The position numbers and the translations under genes were made by a program. DNA of 64,000 bases from Montifringilla adamsi. Taxonomy: Eukaryota; Chordata; Aves; Passeriformes; Passeridae. Within the stretch, counting starts at the first letter, position 1. The number at the start of each line of letters is the position of its first letter. This document shows, piece by piece, positions 34,777 through 47,300 of the stretch. Location: positions 732,320 through 796,319 of the forward strand of contig JAGGNK010006460.1 of NCBI GenBank assembly GCA_017590115.1, given 5' to 3'. Under the pieces are notes generated by a model. The model was not told the origin of the DNA. It was given only the letters and a program-made list of their open reading frames with translations, and searched no databases.

Positions 34777-36855
34777 GAATAATTTTTCCTTGAAGACCTC
34801 TTGACATTGTCTCTAGTTCTGCAGTTTGCTCATGTTTTGTATATGGGAAAAGTTACTTTTGGAGGAACAGTTAGGTGAAAGTAGATAGACTTTTCTACAC
34901 TGAGGAGTAACTTCTCATAAATCTGCCAGAGCACATTCATTTGTCTTGCAAGCTCTCCTCAAGCCCTCTGTATCTATGCTCATCAAGGTCACATCTGCAT
35001 GGGGAAGCTGAGCCAGTCACAGGAGAAAATCTGATTTGTGATCCTGTATTGCAACAGCCTGAGCAATTAATATGATCAAAAAATCTAATTCCATGTCATT
35101 ATTATAGATATTGTATTTATTTCATTACTAAGGACCTCAAAGATGCACGGGATAGCAGCAGCTCTTACACACAGCTGCTGGAAGAATCCTCACTTGTCTC
35201 ATACGTCTCCATGCCCCAAAATAAAGAGCAGTTCTGACAGGAGGGGCTGATGGATATTTCAGTAAAGTCTCAGGTATCCATTGTTACTTTTCACCTGAAG
35301 CATACATGATAAAGGCCAGGGCTTCAGGCCAGCTGCTCTTGCATGGACCAAGAACGTAGAAACACACTATCATGAAGCCTGGGTATGGCTGGGATCCTGT
35401 TTGCATTTTCTCTGGCTTTATTTTCCCAAAGTTTTCAATCTGGGGGAAGTGTTACCGCAGCAAAAGATCTGTCTTTGAGATGACAAACAGTCTCAGCTCC
35501 TTCATTCTCCTGCAGGACTGTGAGGAAAACCATTCTCTGGGATTCCTCCACAGGCCAATATCTATTGTTTCTAGTGGTGCCCAGTGAAAAAATGCATTTG
35601 GCAAAGTAAGCCTAATAAATTGCCTAATAAATAATAGCCTTGCTTTCCCTGTTCTAAGAATCATCCTGATCCAGTTGAATCATCCAGCACCTCCTTTCAT
35701 CGTCAAGGCTCATCTGGTCAGCTCTTTTTCCAAGCTAAGCAATATAAGTGAAAGCAGATGCAAAGGAAGTGTAGTTAGCAATCATTCATTGCTTATGTAC
35801 AGGCTGTGAAAACTAATGACATTTTATAACAGATGGGCAGCGATCAGCTTCTTGGTGTTATTTATCTTTCTCGCTCCTGACCCTTCATTCTTGGTAATTC
35901 TTCATTCATCTTTAAAAATGCCAAGATGACTAAGCACAGGACCCACCTACCCAGAAAACTAAAAACTTGTGTGAATTCATGGAGATAATTAATAATCACC
36001 TGACTCGAGTGATGAGCGACTGCCAGGCAAAATATTCTAACTCTTGCTCATTGATTCCCCCAACTTACTTCCTCTCTCCCACTGAGCTTCTCCAAACTTC
36101 AAAATCATCCATTATTGAGGGGTTTCCCCCTCCCTCTTCTGCCATGTCTCCTCAAACTCCAACAGATGTTTGCAAAAGAAAATAAAACTAAAAGAAAATT
36201 GAAAATCTCTTGAGAATGGGCGATAGCTGGCTTTCCCTTCAGACATTGGAATGACACAACCAAAGCTTAGACTTCTTTCTTCCCTTCTAACTGAGCTACT
36301 GCCTCCTGTCCCAGCGTACAGGGGAAGATGTGGTGGTGCAGTGGCATTTCCCAGATCCCAGGGCAAAGGAGAAAGCCACACTAAGAGTAGCCAAAATCAG
36401 GATTGTGCTCCTGCACAATCACCAGCACTAGGGTAATTTTCAAGGTCTTGGAGAAAGGATCCCCAAGCTCAGGGTGTCTCCCACTGCTCTGGTCAGAGCA
36501 GGTATTATCTCTTCAGACAGGGACAATGAAATCTCTGAGGAATCTAGCAGCAGTCCCTAGTTGAGGATCTAATTGAATAAGCATCCACCTCAGACTCGGA
36601 TGAGTCTGGACTCTGCTATCCATGCTTGACAAAGCGAGTCGTCTGGGTCTGGATCTAATACAAGTGCCTTCAGCACATTTTATTTTGAGTTCTATTTCCA
36701 GAAGAGACCAGTGGGTGTGAAAAGCCAGTTTGCCTTGTATTTAAGAGCATACTGTTTCTTTCCAGTGTGAACATTCAACTAAGTCCCTTCATTTCTGTGT
36801 AGTCCCGGTCCCATCACATCACAGGGCCATGCATCAGCTGCGTTCATCTGTAAAA

Positions 36856-36860
36856 TCACA
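36856..36860. repeat. Target site duplication, left copy (TCACA)
   Basis: Five bases directly before the LTR, identical to 37556-37560. Confidence 0.75.
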
Positions 36861-37555
36861 TGTGAGAAACAGAGCCCATTCCTTTAAAATTTTAAGAGTT
36901 TAATACAGGATAATAAAGGACAAATCAATAAAGTAACAGTGCTGGGTGCGTGGCAGCAGCCAGAGGCACAGCCCTTCTTTAGTGAGCAGTTCTTTATACT
37001 GTTGCAGTAGCATTATGTCCCTGAATTTTCTAAGCTGGTTTACCACAACTCTGCCTCAGGTTGCCACAGCATTACGTAAGTCCACATTTGCAGTGTCCAG
37101 TGTCCAAGGGGGACAGTCCAGGGTGGTCTTCTGATGATCCTCTGATGCCACCTTAGACTTGGTATTTTCCTTTTATGGTATTTTGTTCTCCACTTGTGCT
37201 ATCTTGGTTACACACTTCACAAGACCAGCCATACTTTATGAAATGACTGCTCTTGCAAAATGTACACCCCCCAACACTTCACCAAAGCACTTCACCAAAG
37301 CAGTCCCATCTTGTAATACATCTTTTGCAAACCCACTTAAATCTTGTGATGGCCTTGCTTCATGCATACCTTTAGTTACACTACCCACAAAAGTGATTAG
37401 AAATTATATTCTAAATATCAATATATTCTATATTCTATACCTCTAAAACCAGTTACAATTAATAATCATAATCTACAAGCAATTACAATTTATAATAACT
37501 TGCAAAAGCAAATACATTATAGCAAAAACCAACTCTTACATAGCTGATTGTAACA
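36861..37555 (-). mobile_element. Solo LTR of an endogenous retrovirus
   Basis: On the minus strand the element runs from TGTTACAATC to GTTTCTCACA, so it has the TG...CA ends of an LTR, 695 bp. It is flanked by the 5-bp direct repeat TCACA (36856-36860 and 37556-37560). A TATAAAG lies near 36992-36998 on the minus strand. Downstream of it are an AAGAAGGGC block and a TATTAAACT poly(A)-signal-like site, which gives U3, R and U5 in the right order. No internal retroviral genes are next to it, so it is a solo LTR left by recombination. A 5-bp target site fits ERVL-type integrases, but the family was not identified. Confidence 0.8.
37275..37300. repeat. 13-bp tandem duplication inside the LTR
   Basis: CACTTCACCAAAG occurs twice in a row (37275-37287 and 37288-37300), in the U3 part of the solo LTR, where short enhancer-like duplications are common. 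Confidence 0.9.
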
Positions 37556-37560
37556 TCACA
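37556..37560. repeat. Target site duplication, right copy (TCACA)
   Basis: Five bases directly after the LTR, identical to 36856-36860. Confidence 0.75.
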
Positions 37561-37671
37561 GGTCCCAGAAACCCACCACCCTGGGCACCCATCCCTCTGC
37601 CAGTATCTGCTGTTCTTCCCTGGCTCCCCAGCACCTTCAGCACCCCATTTCACTGCCAGCCCTCCTCTCCC

Positions 37672-37712
37672 AGCTCTTCTGGGATTAACACAGAGTTAAT
37701 CCCAGAAGAGCT
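37672..37712. repeat. Perfect inverted repeat, 18-bp arms
   Basis: Arms 37672-37689 and 37695-37712 (AGCTCTTCTGGGATTAAC and its complement), with a 5-nt loop (ACAGA). Lies 116 bp beyond the LTR edge. Confidence 0.97.
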
Positions 37713-39182
37713 CCAGGATGACCAGGATACCCAACCCAAAGCATGGGTTTGTGGAGGAGGGCCTTTTGTGACTCATTCTAATTGGCCATGTGGACTGAAC
37801 AGCAGATCCCAGTTCCCTGTGCTTACAAGGTTTATTTTCTAATTGAAATTTCATATCAAAGCTGCACCTTTCTGATCAGTTGCCCCAGCATAAACACTTT
37901 GTCTATACACAAACATCTGCCCTCTGGACTAACCTTTCTAGAAACTGCATCAACAAAGTAATGCTAATAAAAATATCCATCTGTGCTTAAAGATAAACAA
38001 AGCATTAATACACCAAACTGCAGCTTAGATTATATTAGAATCGTCTTTAGTGATCTTACACATCTGTTAGGATGTATTTCCCACCCAGGACATCTCACTC
38101 TTGCTTTTAAAATATCTTTGTACAGAAATATGTGAGAGCATTTCCTTGACAGCCTTTTGCATGAGTCACACTTGCAACCAGTCCTGCTCCGAAAGCCCTT
38201 TTCCTTGAGACACCCTGCTGGGACAGGGCTCGGGAATTAGGGTCTGTAACCTAAACATTATTTTACTTTAAAGTAAATGTTCCCCCTCTTGCTCTACTTG
38301 AGTTTCAGAGCTGCTTCAAAGGGCTGGTTTTTTCTCTTCCTTGGCAGCAGGGGGAGAATACTTCAAACCTCAGAAACCAGATACTGTTGAGCTCCTGCAG
38401 AACTGTTTGTGTGTCTGGATGGACCCAGGAAAAGCACGGTGCCCAAATCTCCTCTGACACTGCCAGGGCTGCAAGGCTTCCTAGCCTTTCCAGGCTGGAG
38501 ACACTAACACTGGGGTTTTTTTTCCTATGCCATTCCAATAATAGTAAGTGAGAAATAGGGGAAGGGGACACGCTTCCGTTTTGACCTCATTTTTTTGTAA
38601 TAGCCCCCATTCAAAAGAAGGAAAGCTGATTTAACGTGTTGGGAACCTTATTTTAAGAAAAGCGATAAATCTGTTTCTCCCAGCAGTTCTTCTAAAAGGG
38701 TGGTCTTATCCTGTTATCCATGCTTGGCAAAGATTCCTGGAAGCTGAAGCCTGGAATTCATGGGATTGGGATCTAATTCTGCCTTTCCCTTTTCAAGTGC
38801 ATCCTGTCTGCACATGTATAAAAATGGGAAGAGAAGCCACTGCCTGTACTTCAACCTAAAGAGAAGTTTAGCTGATGAACAGTGAATATTTTTGTCCTTG
38901 CCAAGCTTTAGAGTTGGCGCTGAAAAAAACAGCCCAGTAGTATCTCTGTTCTCATTGCTGGCCCTTTGGACAAAAAGCTGTTCATTCATCATCTGAAACC
39001 CCAGTGCTAATTAGAGACAAAAGTCAGATACAACCAAACAAGGGATGAGGACACCCTGAGCTGTAAGAGATTGCTCTGTGCCTGTCTGAACAGAGGACAC
39101 GTCTCTAGCAGGGACACAATCTTTGCCTCAGTAAGGTGTTTCCAACACCACCAAAGGCTCTAGGGCATTTGTTTGCCCCCAA

Positions 39183-39352
39183 GTAACAAGCAATGGGACA
39201 AGAAGAAAGGGTCTGAAGTTGTGCCAGGGGCAGTTTAGATTGTACATTACGAAGAACACCTTCACCAAAAGGGCTGTCAGGCATTGGAACAGGATGCCCA
39301 GGGAACAGGTGGAGTCACGATTCCTGAAGGGATTTAAAGGCGGCGTAGATAC
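39183..39352 (+). mobile_element. CR1 LINE fragment
   Basis: Sense copy: 'gtaacaagcaatgggacaag', 'gtctgaagttgtgccagggg', 'gtcaggcattggaacaggat' and 'gaagggatttaaaggcggcg'. The final tail is missing. Confidence 0.85.
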
Positions 39353-41017
39353 CTTGAAACAACCAGGAATTGCAGCAAATCCAATACGCTGTGGACATAT
39401 GCCAGGATGTCACATGTTTGCCTGGTTTACCTGCCAGCGAAGCAATGGTTGCATGAGCTCATTTTGTGGTGTGGAGATTTTAGTGTTACCTGTCACTACT
39501 CTGTTTTAGACAAAGTGCAGCTGTTGAGGTAGCTGAGGAGCTCTATAAGTGCATAGAAAGATGTCTGAAAGTATCTATGAGATTTCCAGGAGGCAAGAGG
39601 AAGTAGGTAGCAAAATCTTCAGTTTCTGCATCATTCCTCTTAACACAGTATCTGATGTTACTTTCCCATCTGGAGAGACGCCACTCATGTATTTAATTTT
39701 TAGTGTGCCAGAGGGTGTTGTGCCACTGCAGCTCAAAGGCTGCCTTTCAGAGGAATGCTCCAGAGAGGAGAAGGCATCTCACAGGAAGAGGCAAATTGGA
39801 AAAACAGAACATCCTAGCTAAAAAAACCTGAAACCAAAACACCGGTTTCCATGACAGAAAATTGTGCTACTCTTGTAGAGCATTATTATTAGAGGAAATT
39901 GAGAGCCTTTTACAACATGTGACTCACTGAAGTATTTCAAAGAATATTTACAAAGTCGCCAACAGTGATTTCTGACCAGCTGCCAAAGGGAGATGGTGGC
40001 AGAGACATGAGAAGTCTAGTGGGACTGTGATGGGGAGGTGGTGTGGTGGGAGGAAGCCACCTCAGCTAGGCTCTACTGCCTAAGACCTGTGGGTGCTGTA
40101 GCAGGAAAGGAGTTAAGATAGAGCTGGAAGGGAAAACACAGCCTGTAAGTGGGTCCTGCATTGTGGTTTGTAAGGTTCAGCTAGAAAACCCTGACACAGG
40201 AGGGCAGCCATATGTGGACCTGTGTCACCTGTAGGTCCTTTTCCTGCACAGGAACCAGTGCCCAGCTCCACAGCTCAGTCTCCTGATAGATTGTTTAATG
40301 AGGGAGATTTTTAAAAGCTACTTTTCTTCAAAGCATTAATTTGTCTTTTGATGTGGGGAACACTGACAAATGCTGCTTTCCCTATCACATTCAAACACAC
40401 ACCATTTTAAAAGTTAATAAACCCATTTGCTGCCAAATAACTGAGGCTCTTTTTCTTTTCAATTTCATTCCGTCAGGATGATAAGAGGTTTAATGTCTTC
40501 ATGGCTTCTCCTTCTTCTTTCAGTAGCTAAATCAGGTGCAACTATCAATGCAGTGATCAGCATTTTTTCCCTGTTACGCAGTCATTATTCCCATGTCTCA
40601 ATGTTGTCTCCTCCCAAGTTCACACTGACAACAGCAATCACGTTGCTGTCACTATGTGTGATCTGAAGGGTGATATTTCCACCTGCTGTGGCCTCTGGTG
40701 AGCTGAGAGGACAGTCCAAACCATGAGAGCTTATCATCTCACAGGATGCAGTGTCCTCACCAAGCAAACACAATGTGGTATGGGGAGCACTCTCCTGCTC
40801 CCTGAAGTGTCATAGAGCTTTGGAGGAATGTTTTGGCTCAAGGAACCTGTTGTCCTCACCTAGCACCAGAAATAGTAGCAAGTCAGTATTTGTGCCCTGT
40901 GGAACATTTGCTCTTACATATACAGCAGGAGAGGTTCTGTGAACATCTTGGATGCCTCTGCATTACTAGCAATGGTAGACGACCAGCACCTGGAGGATTT
41001 CAGCCTCCAGGAAAGAG

Positions 41018-41450
41018 CCATGGAATCATTTAGATTGGAAAAGATATCTAAGATCACTGAATCCCCTTGACCCAGCACTGCCAAGTTCACCACTGAACCA
41101 TGTCCCCAAGTGCCACATTTAAATGGTTCTTGATCGCTTTTAGGAATGATGATTCCACCATTGCCCTGGGCAGCCTGTGCCACTATCTGACCACTCTTTC
41201 AGTAAAAAAAAAAAAATCCCTAATGTCCAATCTAAACCTCCCCTAGCACAACTCAAGGCTGTTTCCTCTTGCCCTGTCCCTAGTTTTGTGGGAGCAGAGC
41301 CTCACCCCACCTGGCTGCGCCCTCCTGTCAGGGAGTTGCGGAGTGTGAGAAGGTTCCCCTGAGCCTCTTTTACTTCAGGCTGAGGCCCCCAGCCATCCTT
41401 CAGCTGCTCCTCATGAGACTTCTGCTCCAGATCCTTCACCAGCTGTGTTG
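41018..41450 (-). mobile_element. CR1 LINE 3' fragment
   Basis: Starts 'ccatggaatcatttagattg', with 'caccactgaaccatgtcccc', 'ttgccctgggcagcctgtgc' and 'gagcctcttttacttcaggc'. An internal A13 run lies at about 41203-41216. Close relative of 21131-21640. Confidence 0.93.
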
Positions 41451-43569
41451 TCATGCTTAGGTATTCCTGGCACCTGGAGGAGTCCAAGGAAATCACAAAG
41501 GCTGGTAGAAAACAGCTGTAGAATTGCTGTGGGTGCTGTGTGCCTGCGCTACTGCTCTAAACTGTTGTATGAGAAGACTTGGCTCTGCAAAGCAGCATAT
41601 GAACCCTCTGGTTTGGAGTCAGAGAATTTTTTGCTTTTCAGGCTTCAAAGGAAGGAGACAAAGAACAAACTTAAGATTTATATATTTATTTAGGGAAGGA
41701 ATTCCTTTCACACTTGTGCTAGCAAAACATGCAAGCATCATCTGAGTCAAAGACTAAAAGCTTATTGGAGCCTAAACCACAGATCAGCTAAGTTAACAGA
41801 AAATTTTCCATTGATTTTCCTGGGCTTTGTATCAGGCTCTAAGAGTGAAAAAATGTGATTAATAAGACAAGTCCATAGAAAAAAAGATATGGGGGTTGGA
41901 GGTAGGAAAAGGATTATAACCAAGGGCTGTAAAACTTGAGAGCCTTCTCGCCACAACTGCTCAGTAACTTTAAACCATAACCTGGCATCTGGATACAGCA
42001 TCTTCCCAGGAATGAAAATCTCAGCTTCCCACATGTATGATTCCCAGTTTCCCTTTGTCAGTTTTGTTCCAGCAGGCACAGCCTTCTCAGTTTTCATGTG
42101 ATGCACATGATGATTCTAGAAGCAGTAAGCTCTTTTTGTATGGTCTGGGTTGTTTGGGGGTTTTTTCCCCAAATTCTGGATTCTGAAGCCATTTTAGTTG
42201 TCTGCAGCAAGATCACAGCCCAGCACTCAGTGCAGCAAGGTGGAGTGGCATCATAATTAAGATCTGTTCTCTTCATTTGAATTCTTACTACAATCTTAAG
42301 CCAGGAGATTTTGACTGTAAAAGATACACTCTTTTTTATCCTTGAAATAATTTTAATCTTTCTTTTTTACTTGTCACTTTGCTGTTCACAAAGCTTTCTT
42401 TTTTTGCTGAGGGTTTCAGCAGAATGCATTAAAGTGAAGAGAGATAACAAGACCTAATAACCCTCTTTATCACAAAATAAATAAGTAAAAGAACAACTCT
42501 TCCATTTAGGTGTTGCAGATATAATTGAATGTTCGTTTGAAAATTCTTTGATCAGTGTAACTTGTTAAACTTTTAGCTTTTGTTTCAAATGTAGCTTCCA
42601 GGCAGGAAGAATTACTGAGAAATGCACAGGTTTGTCAGAGACCGCAAGAACTTCCTGACTTTGTTAGTGCTGATGTGAATTACAGACATTTTGCTGGATG
42701 ATGGGTTATTATAGCCCATCTTGTGACACAAAAGAGAGCTCTGAGAGTTGACTCAGAGCTCAACAGAGTTGACTTCTGTTTCAGTGTATTAAACAAATCC
42801 TTTCTCAAATAATAGCATTTGAGCTGCTCAGAAATGAAATACCGGAAAGAGACAATTTGGGTCATTTTGCCCAACCTGAAATGATTTTGTTAAAAGAAAC
42901 ATAAATAGAAGTAAACTCAAGTATTAAATATCTTTGCCAAATGAAGATTTGGAGTATTTAGTTGCAAATGGAAGATTTTTGCTTTTTCATTGTATTTGGC
43001 CAGAAGTATTTTTTGCCAAATCTGGTGCATATTGTCAGAGAGATGTTTTTGGCTTAAATCTGCCTCAACCAGAAAATTTCAAATTTAGAATATGACTTGA
43101 CCAATGAGCAGAAAGGTGATGTTTCTTGGATGTGGGCAGCTCGACACCACTGCAGCTCCAGGGCCAGGTAGCTCAGACACCCCCACTGTTTTTCATGTGA
43201 AATGTGCACCACAAGAATGCTTTTTGTCCAGGCAAGTATCAGTTCAATCATCTCTTTATCAAAACTTTCCAAATCAAACTTTCTTTTTCAAGGCTTGTTA
43301 ACTTTCAGTAGCTTTTGGTTTTACAGGCTGCTGAGTTTAGGTCCATGCATTTATTAACTGTCCAGTTCCATCAAAATCTGACAACTAGAAATAACCGGAT
43401 GGTGCTTCAAGTATTTTTCTAATTTTCTAGGAGGATTCCGCAGGACCTAAGCACACACTAATGATGCAGGAAAGAGGAAGAGATATTTGCAAGCATTGTA
43501 GGTCAGTGGGGTTTTAGCCAACATGTAGGCAGTGTCCTCTGCATGGAACCAACAAGGCTCTGTTTAGAA

Positions 43570-44360
43570 TCACATAATGGTGATCATCTCTCTCCAATTT
43601 AGATAGAAGGGTGTCATGACAGACTATGTCAAAGGCCTTAGAGAAGTCCAGAGGGGTGACAGCCTTTGTCCATTGATGGAGTTACTCCACCATAGGAGGC
43701 CAGTGGGTTGGTCAGGCAGGACTTGCCCTTGCTGAGGTCATGCTGGCTGTCCCAAATCACCTCCCCACCCTCCATGTGGCTCAGCAAAACTTCCAGGAGG
43801 GTCTGTTCAATGATCTTCCCAGACACAGAGGTGAGGCTGACAGGGCAGCAGTTCCCAGAGTCCTCCTTTCTATCTTTTTCAAGATGTGTGCAATGTTTCC
43901 TCTTTTCAAGTCACCTAGGACTTCCCCTGACTGACGGGATTTTTCCAATATCCCAGAGACTGACTTCGCAACTTCATCAGCTAGTTCCATCAGGACTCTG
44001 GGACACATTTCATGGAGTCCCACAGACTGATGTATGTTCAGGTTTGTCAGGTGGTCATGAACCTGATCTTCACTTACAATGAGAAAAAGTTTACTCCCCC
44101 TCATCCTGCTGTCCGTCCATGCCAGAGGTGTGGGAAGAGAGGTCAGAAGGGAAGACTGATGCAAAATAATTGCTCAGCTTCTCGTCATGCCTTGTTACTG
44201 CTTTTCCAGCCTTGCTTTTCGGGGCCGTACCTTTTTTGACCTTCCTTTTCTGGCTGACATGCCTGTAGAAGCCCTTCTTTTGTTGTTTGTATCCCTTGCT
44301 AAGTTTGGCTCCAGCTTCGTCTTGACCTTCTCCTCCGCATCCCTATGCAGCTGAATTTTA
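43570..44360 (-). pseudogene. CR1 reverse transcriptase fragment, decayed
   Basis: On the minus strand, broken frames resemble the CR1 pol ORF. From 5' to 3' on that strand they include EDQVHDHLTNLNIHQS, then GKIIEQTLLEVLLSHMEG, DSQHDLSKGKSCLTN and a final KAFD block corresponding to motif A of the reverse transcriptase palm. Stops and frame changes separate these blocks, so no functional protein is possible. Both ends are truncated: it lacks the endonuclease domain and the YADD-type catalytic motif C, and it has no CR1 3' UTR. It is the only piece of CR1 coding region in the window; all other copies are 3' ends. Confidence 0.88.
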
Positions 44361-47300
44361 CATACCGCTTTTGAGTATCCACCTGGTGAGATGGCAAAGC
44401 ATCCAGAAACAACCAGAGCACAAACAACTCAAAACCTAATACAAGATGTGCTTTGAATGGGACAAAGCTTTCACATCATCCCCTTGCTGGCTGAGCTGCC
44501 AAGACAGCCTTTCTTCGAAACTCAAATACAGTGAAAAATATTTAAGAAAATGTTTAAGAAAGCTCAAAGGAAAAAAACCCCTTTCTGACTACTGAAGTAA
44601 AAATTTTACATTAGCCAAATACAAATGCACAGATAGATTAGTATCAGCTAATGGTTAGGTCCAAAGGCTGCTGAAATCAAAGTCAACCTTGCCTTTGATC
44701 TCACTGCTTCTATTAGGTCAGGTTCCATACTTACAAATCACACACTGTAACAAAAGATGTTTCACAACACACACATCCACCCATATGAAAGAAACCTATG
44801 TCTGAAAAGACTTTTTAAACTTTTGATGCTGATGTTTTAAAGTTCTTCTAAAGACTTTATTGTGCAGGTCTGAGTTTGGGGAGTTCACCTGCAGAGGAAG
44901 AGCATTGCTGGTCTTTCAAGCTGTTCCCTTCACCCAGCTGACCCAGCTGAAGAACCATATATATTATATAGCATGTATTGCTATAATACCTGCTCCCTGG
45001 AGCTGACCGTTATATCCACTCCTTTCATACCTCTTACCAATCAATGCTTTATAGATAAAGTGCAAACACTTTTGGGCAGTGTTTGCAATTACAAAATCTT
45101 GCCAGGTTGCATTTACTTACTAAAGGAGCCAGATTAGAACCCTCTGCATTTGCAATATATTGCCAAAGTATCTGTTTTTCAGCTGTTGGTACATTTTGAC
45201 CTTAGTAAGAGAATTATTAAGTTTAGCAGTGGTTTGAGGAACACAATTCAAGCAGGCTGAGCAGTTTGCTGAGCACAGAATCACAGGACCATTTTGATTG
45301 GAAAAGACCTCCATCATCATCAAGTATAACCCGTGACCAATTCCCACCTTGCCAGCTAGACCAGAGCCCTGAGTGCCACATCCATCATTCCTTGGACACT
45401 TGTAGGGATGGGGAGTCCACCACCTCTCTGGGCAACCCCTTCCAATGCCTGATCACCCTTTCAGTGAAGAAATTATTTCTGATGTCCAACTTAATGTTCA
45501 TATAGAAATCCTTATGACCAGCCTAGGATCTCATGATGTCAGAGCTCCTATCTCTGCATTTAATTGACTGATTTTTGCTAGTCTTTGAGAATAAGTGCTC
45601 ACAAACAGTGCCTGCTGCTGACTTACCTGAGTGAGGTGTAAAACATCCAGGTTCACATGCTACAAGCTTTGAAAGACCTTGAGCTCAGAGCTAATATAAC
45701 CTTCTGGCTTTCCACCTGTGAATCTCTCTGCAGTTCTCATGGCAGAACAACTCTTTTTGGAGGAAGCCTTAGATTCTTCCTTTGCCTTTCCCTTACCAGA
45801 GCCTGGGAGAAAGGGATCTCGTGCTGACATCCCATCTGCAGCCCTGAATGCTGTCCATCAACAAAGAAAAACAACAAAGCAGAACATTTATTAGCTGACA
45901 TTTCTGACTCAACTGGTTCCCAGTAAAGTAAACCAGATTAGTTTAAACTAACACTAAGGACAGTTTTCAGAGGATATATAGCAATTTTAACTACTTAGTT
46001 GCCTGGTGTCCAGGAAGATCTTAAGCCATTTTTTCAAACAGGCTTTTATAATCCTAGAAACAATTGATTTATCTTGAAATTATTACCTAAAATCTTGATA
46101 TAGATCTTGTAAATGTCTCTTGCTGACCCCACTTCCTCCTTCAGACAGGAGGTTCTTGAGCAATAGTTAAACCACTCCTGAAAGCACAGCCTTTACTCAA
46201 ACCCAACCTGTTCTGTTGCATTTTGCAGTTTGAACCACTTATGCTGTGCCCCTGCAGGCCTACCATGCTGCTCTGACTTAAGAAGATTAAATGGAGCTGT
46301 GGAGGAAGGGCCAGATCCACATCATCCCATAGGTCAGCAGAGTCCCAAAGCACTGCTCAGCTGCTCAGCACATACCACACCGCCTTAAACTGAACATAGC
46401 CAAGCCCCATTTCATGAAAAGATCTGTTTCTCAGACTTGCAACAAGCATGGAATAGTTCATATCAGCCCAAATACATTACTCATGAAATCCTGGCTTTTT
46501 ATTTTGCATTACAATTTACCACTTACACCCCAGGAATCCTCAAACACAGGTAAAAGGTATTTAAGCAGTTTCCAGGATGAATGTAGACTGAAATGTGGCA
46601 AACATTTTCAATCTGTCAACTTCTTCACAATCTACTGCTTTTCTTAAAAATGTGAAAAATTAAAAAAGCTGCAACTGATAAGAAACCTCCATTTCCATTT
46701 TGTGAAGTAGTTTGAGGTTTTGCAAGTTGTTTTCACTTGGATGAAAAAATGAAATCAGGAGGTTCAGGAAGTTTTGCCTGACAGGCAAACTGAGCCTCTC
46801 TCAGAAGCCTGTTTTAGAGCACAATCTCGGTCCCCTCTTTGCCTGTTTGTCATGCCAGCAGCATCCTGACCCAGGGGTTCAGTCTCTATTGCACTGCAAC
46901 AATAATTTCATTTTCCTCCAGAAGCAAAGCAATTTCAAAGCCTTGAAATTTTTCTAATTATGCCTGTTGTTTATGGGTGTTATATGATCCCTATGGTGTA
47001 TATAAAGAATACTTGCAGTTTCCAGGAGTTTTTGAACTTCAGCCAGAATTTTATCTATAAGCTGACACTACAAACCCTTTTCTTGTCCAGATACATGGTT
47101 TTTTGAAACATCACCTGGACTCGAGTTTCATCCTCCTGAAGCTCTGAACTAAAATATTTTTGCATAATACTTCAGTTGTGATTGAGATAAACCCCCAAAA
47201 ACTACCCTTTGGTCAAAATATTTCAGCTAAATCTAATTTATTATCCACTGTAAATACCCATGGAGTGAACTCATCCTTCTTATTTGTCAAACTACTGACC

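Larger units (their letters stand above)
32525..36855. other. Intergenic, no gene seen
   Basis: Contains small tandem duplications (32804-32837, 33522-33554) and the telomere-like tract at 34756. No CR1 or LTR and no credible exon. Confidence 0.7.
37561..43569. other. Intergenic, no gene seen
   Basis: From the LTR to the CR1 pol fragment. Contains the 37672 hairpin and two CR1 fragments. The short open frames show no protein-like features. Confidence 0.7.

Noticed and set aside
43708..44082. 124-codon plus-strand open frame
   Set aside because: It is the antisense of the CR1 reverse transcriptase fragment on the minus strand.
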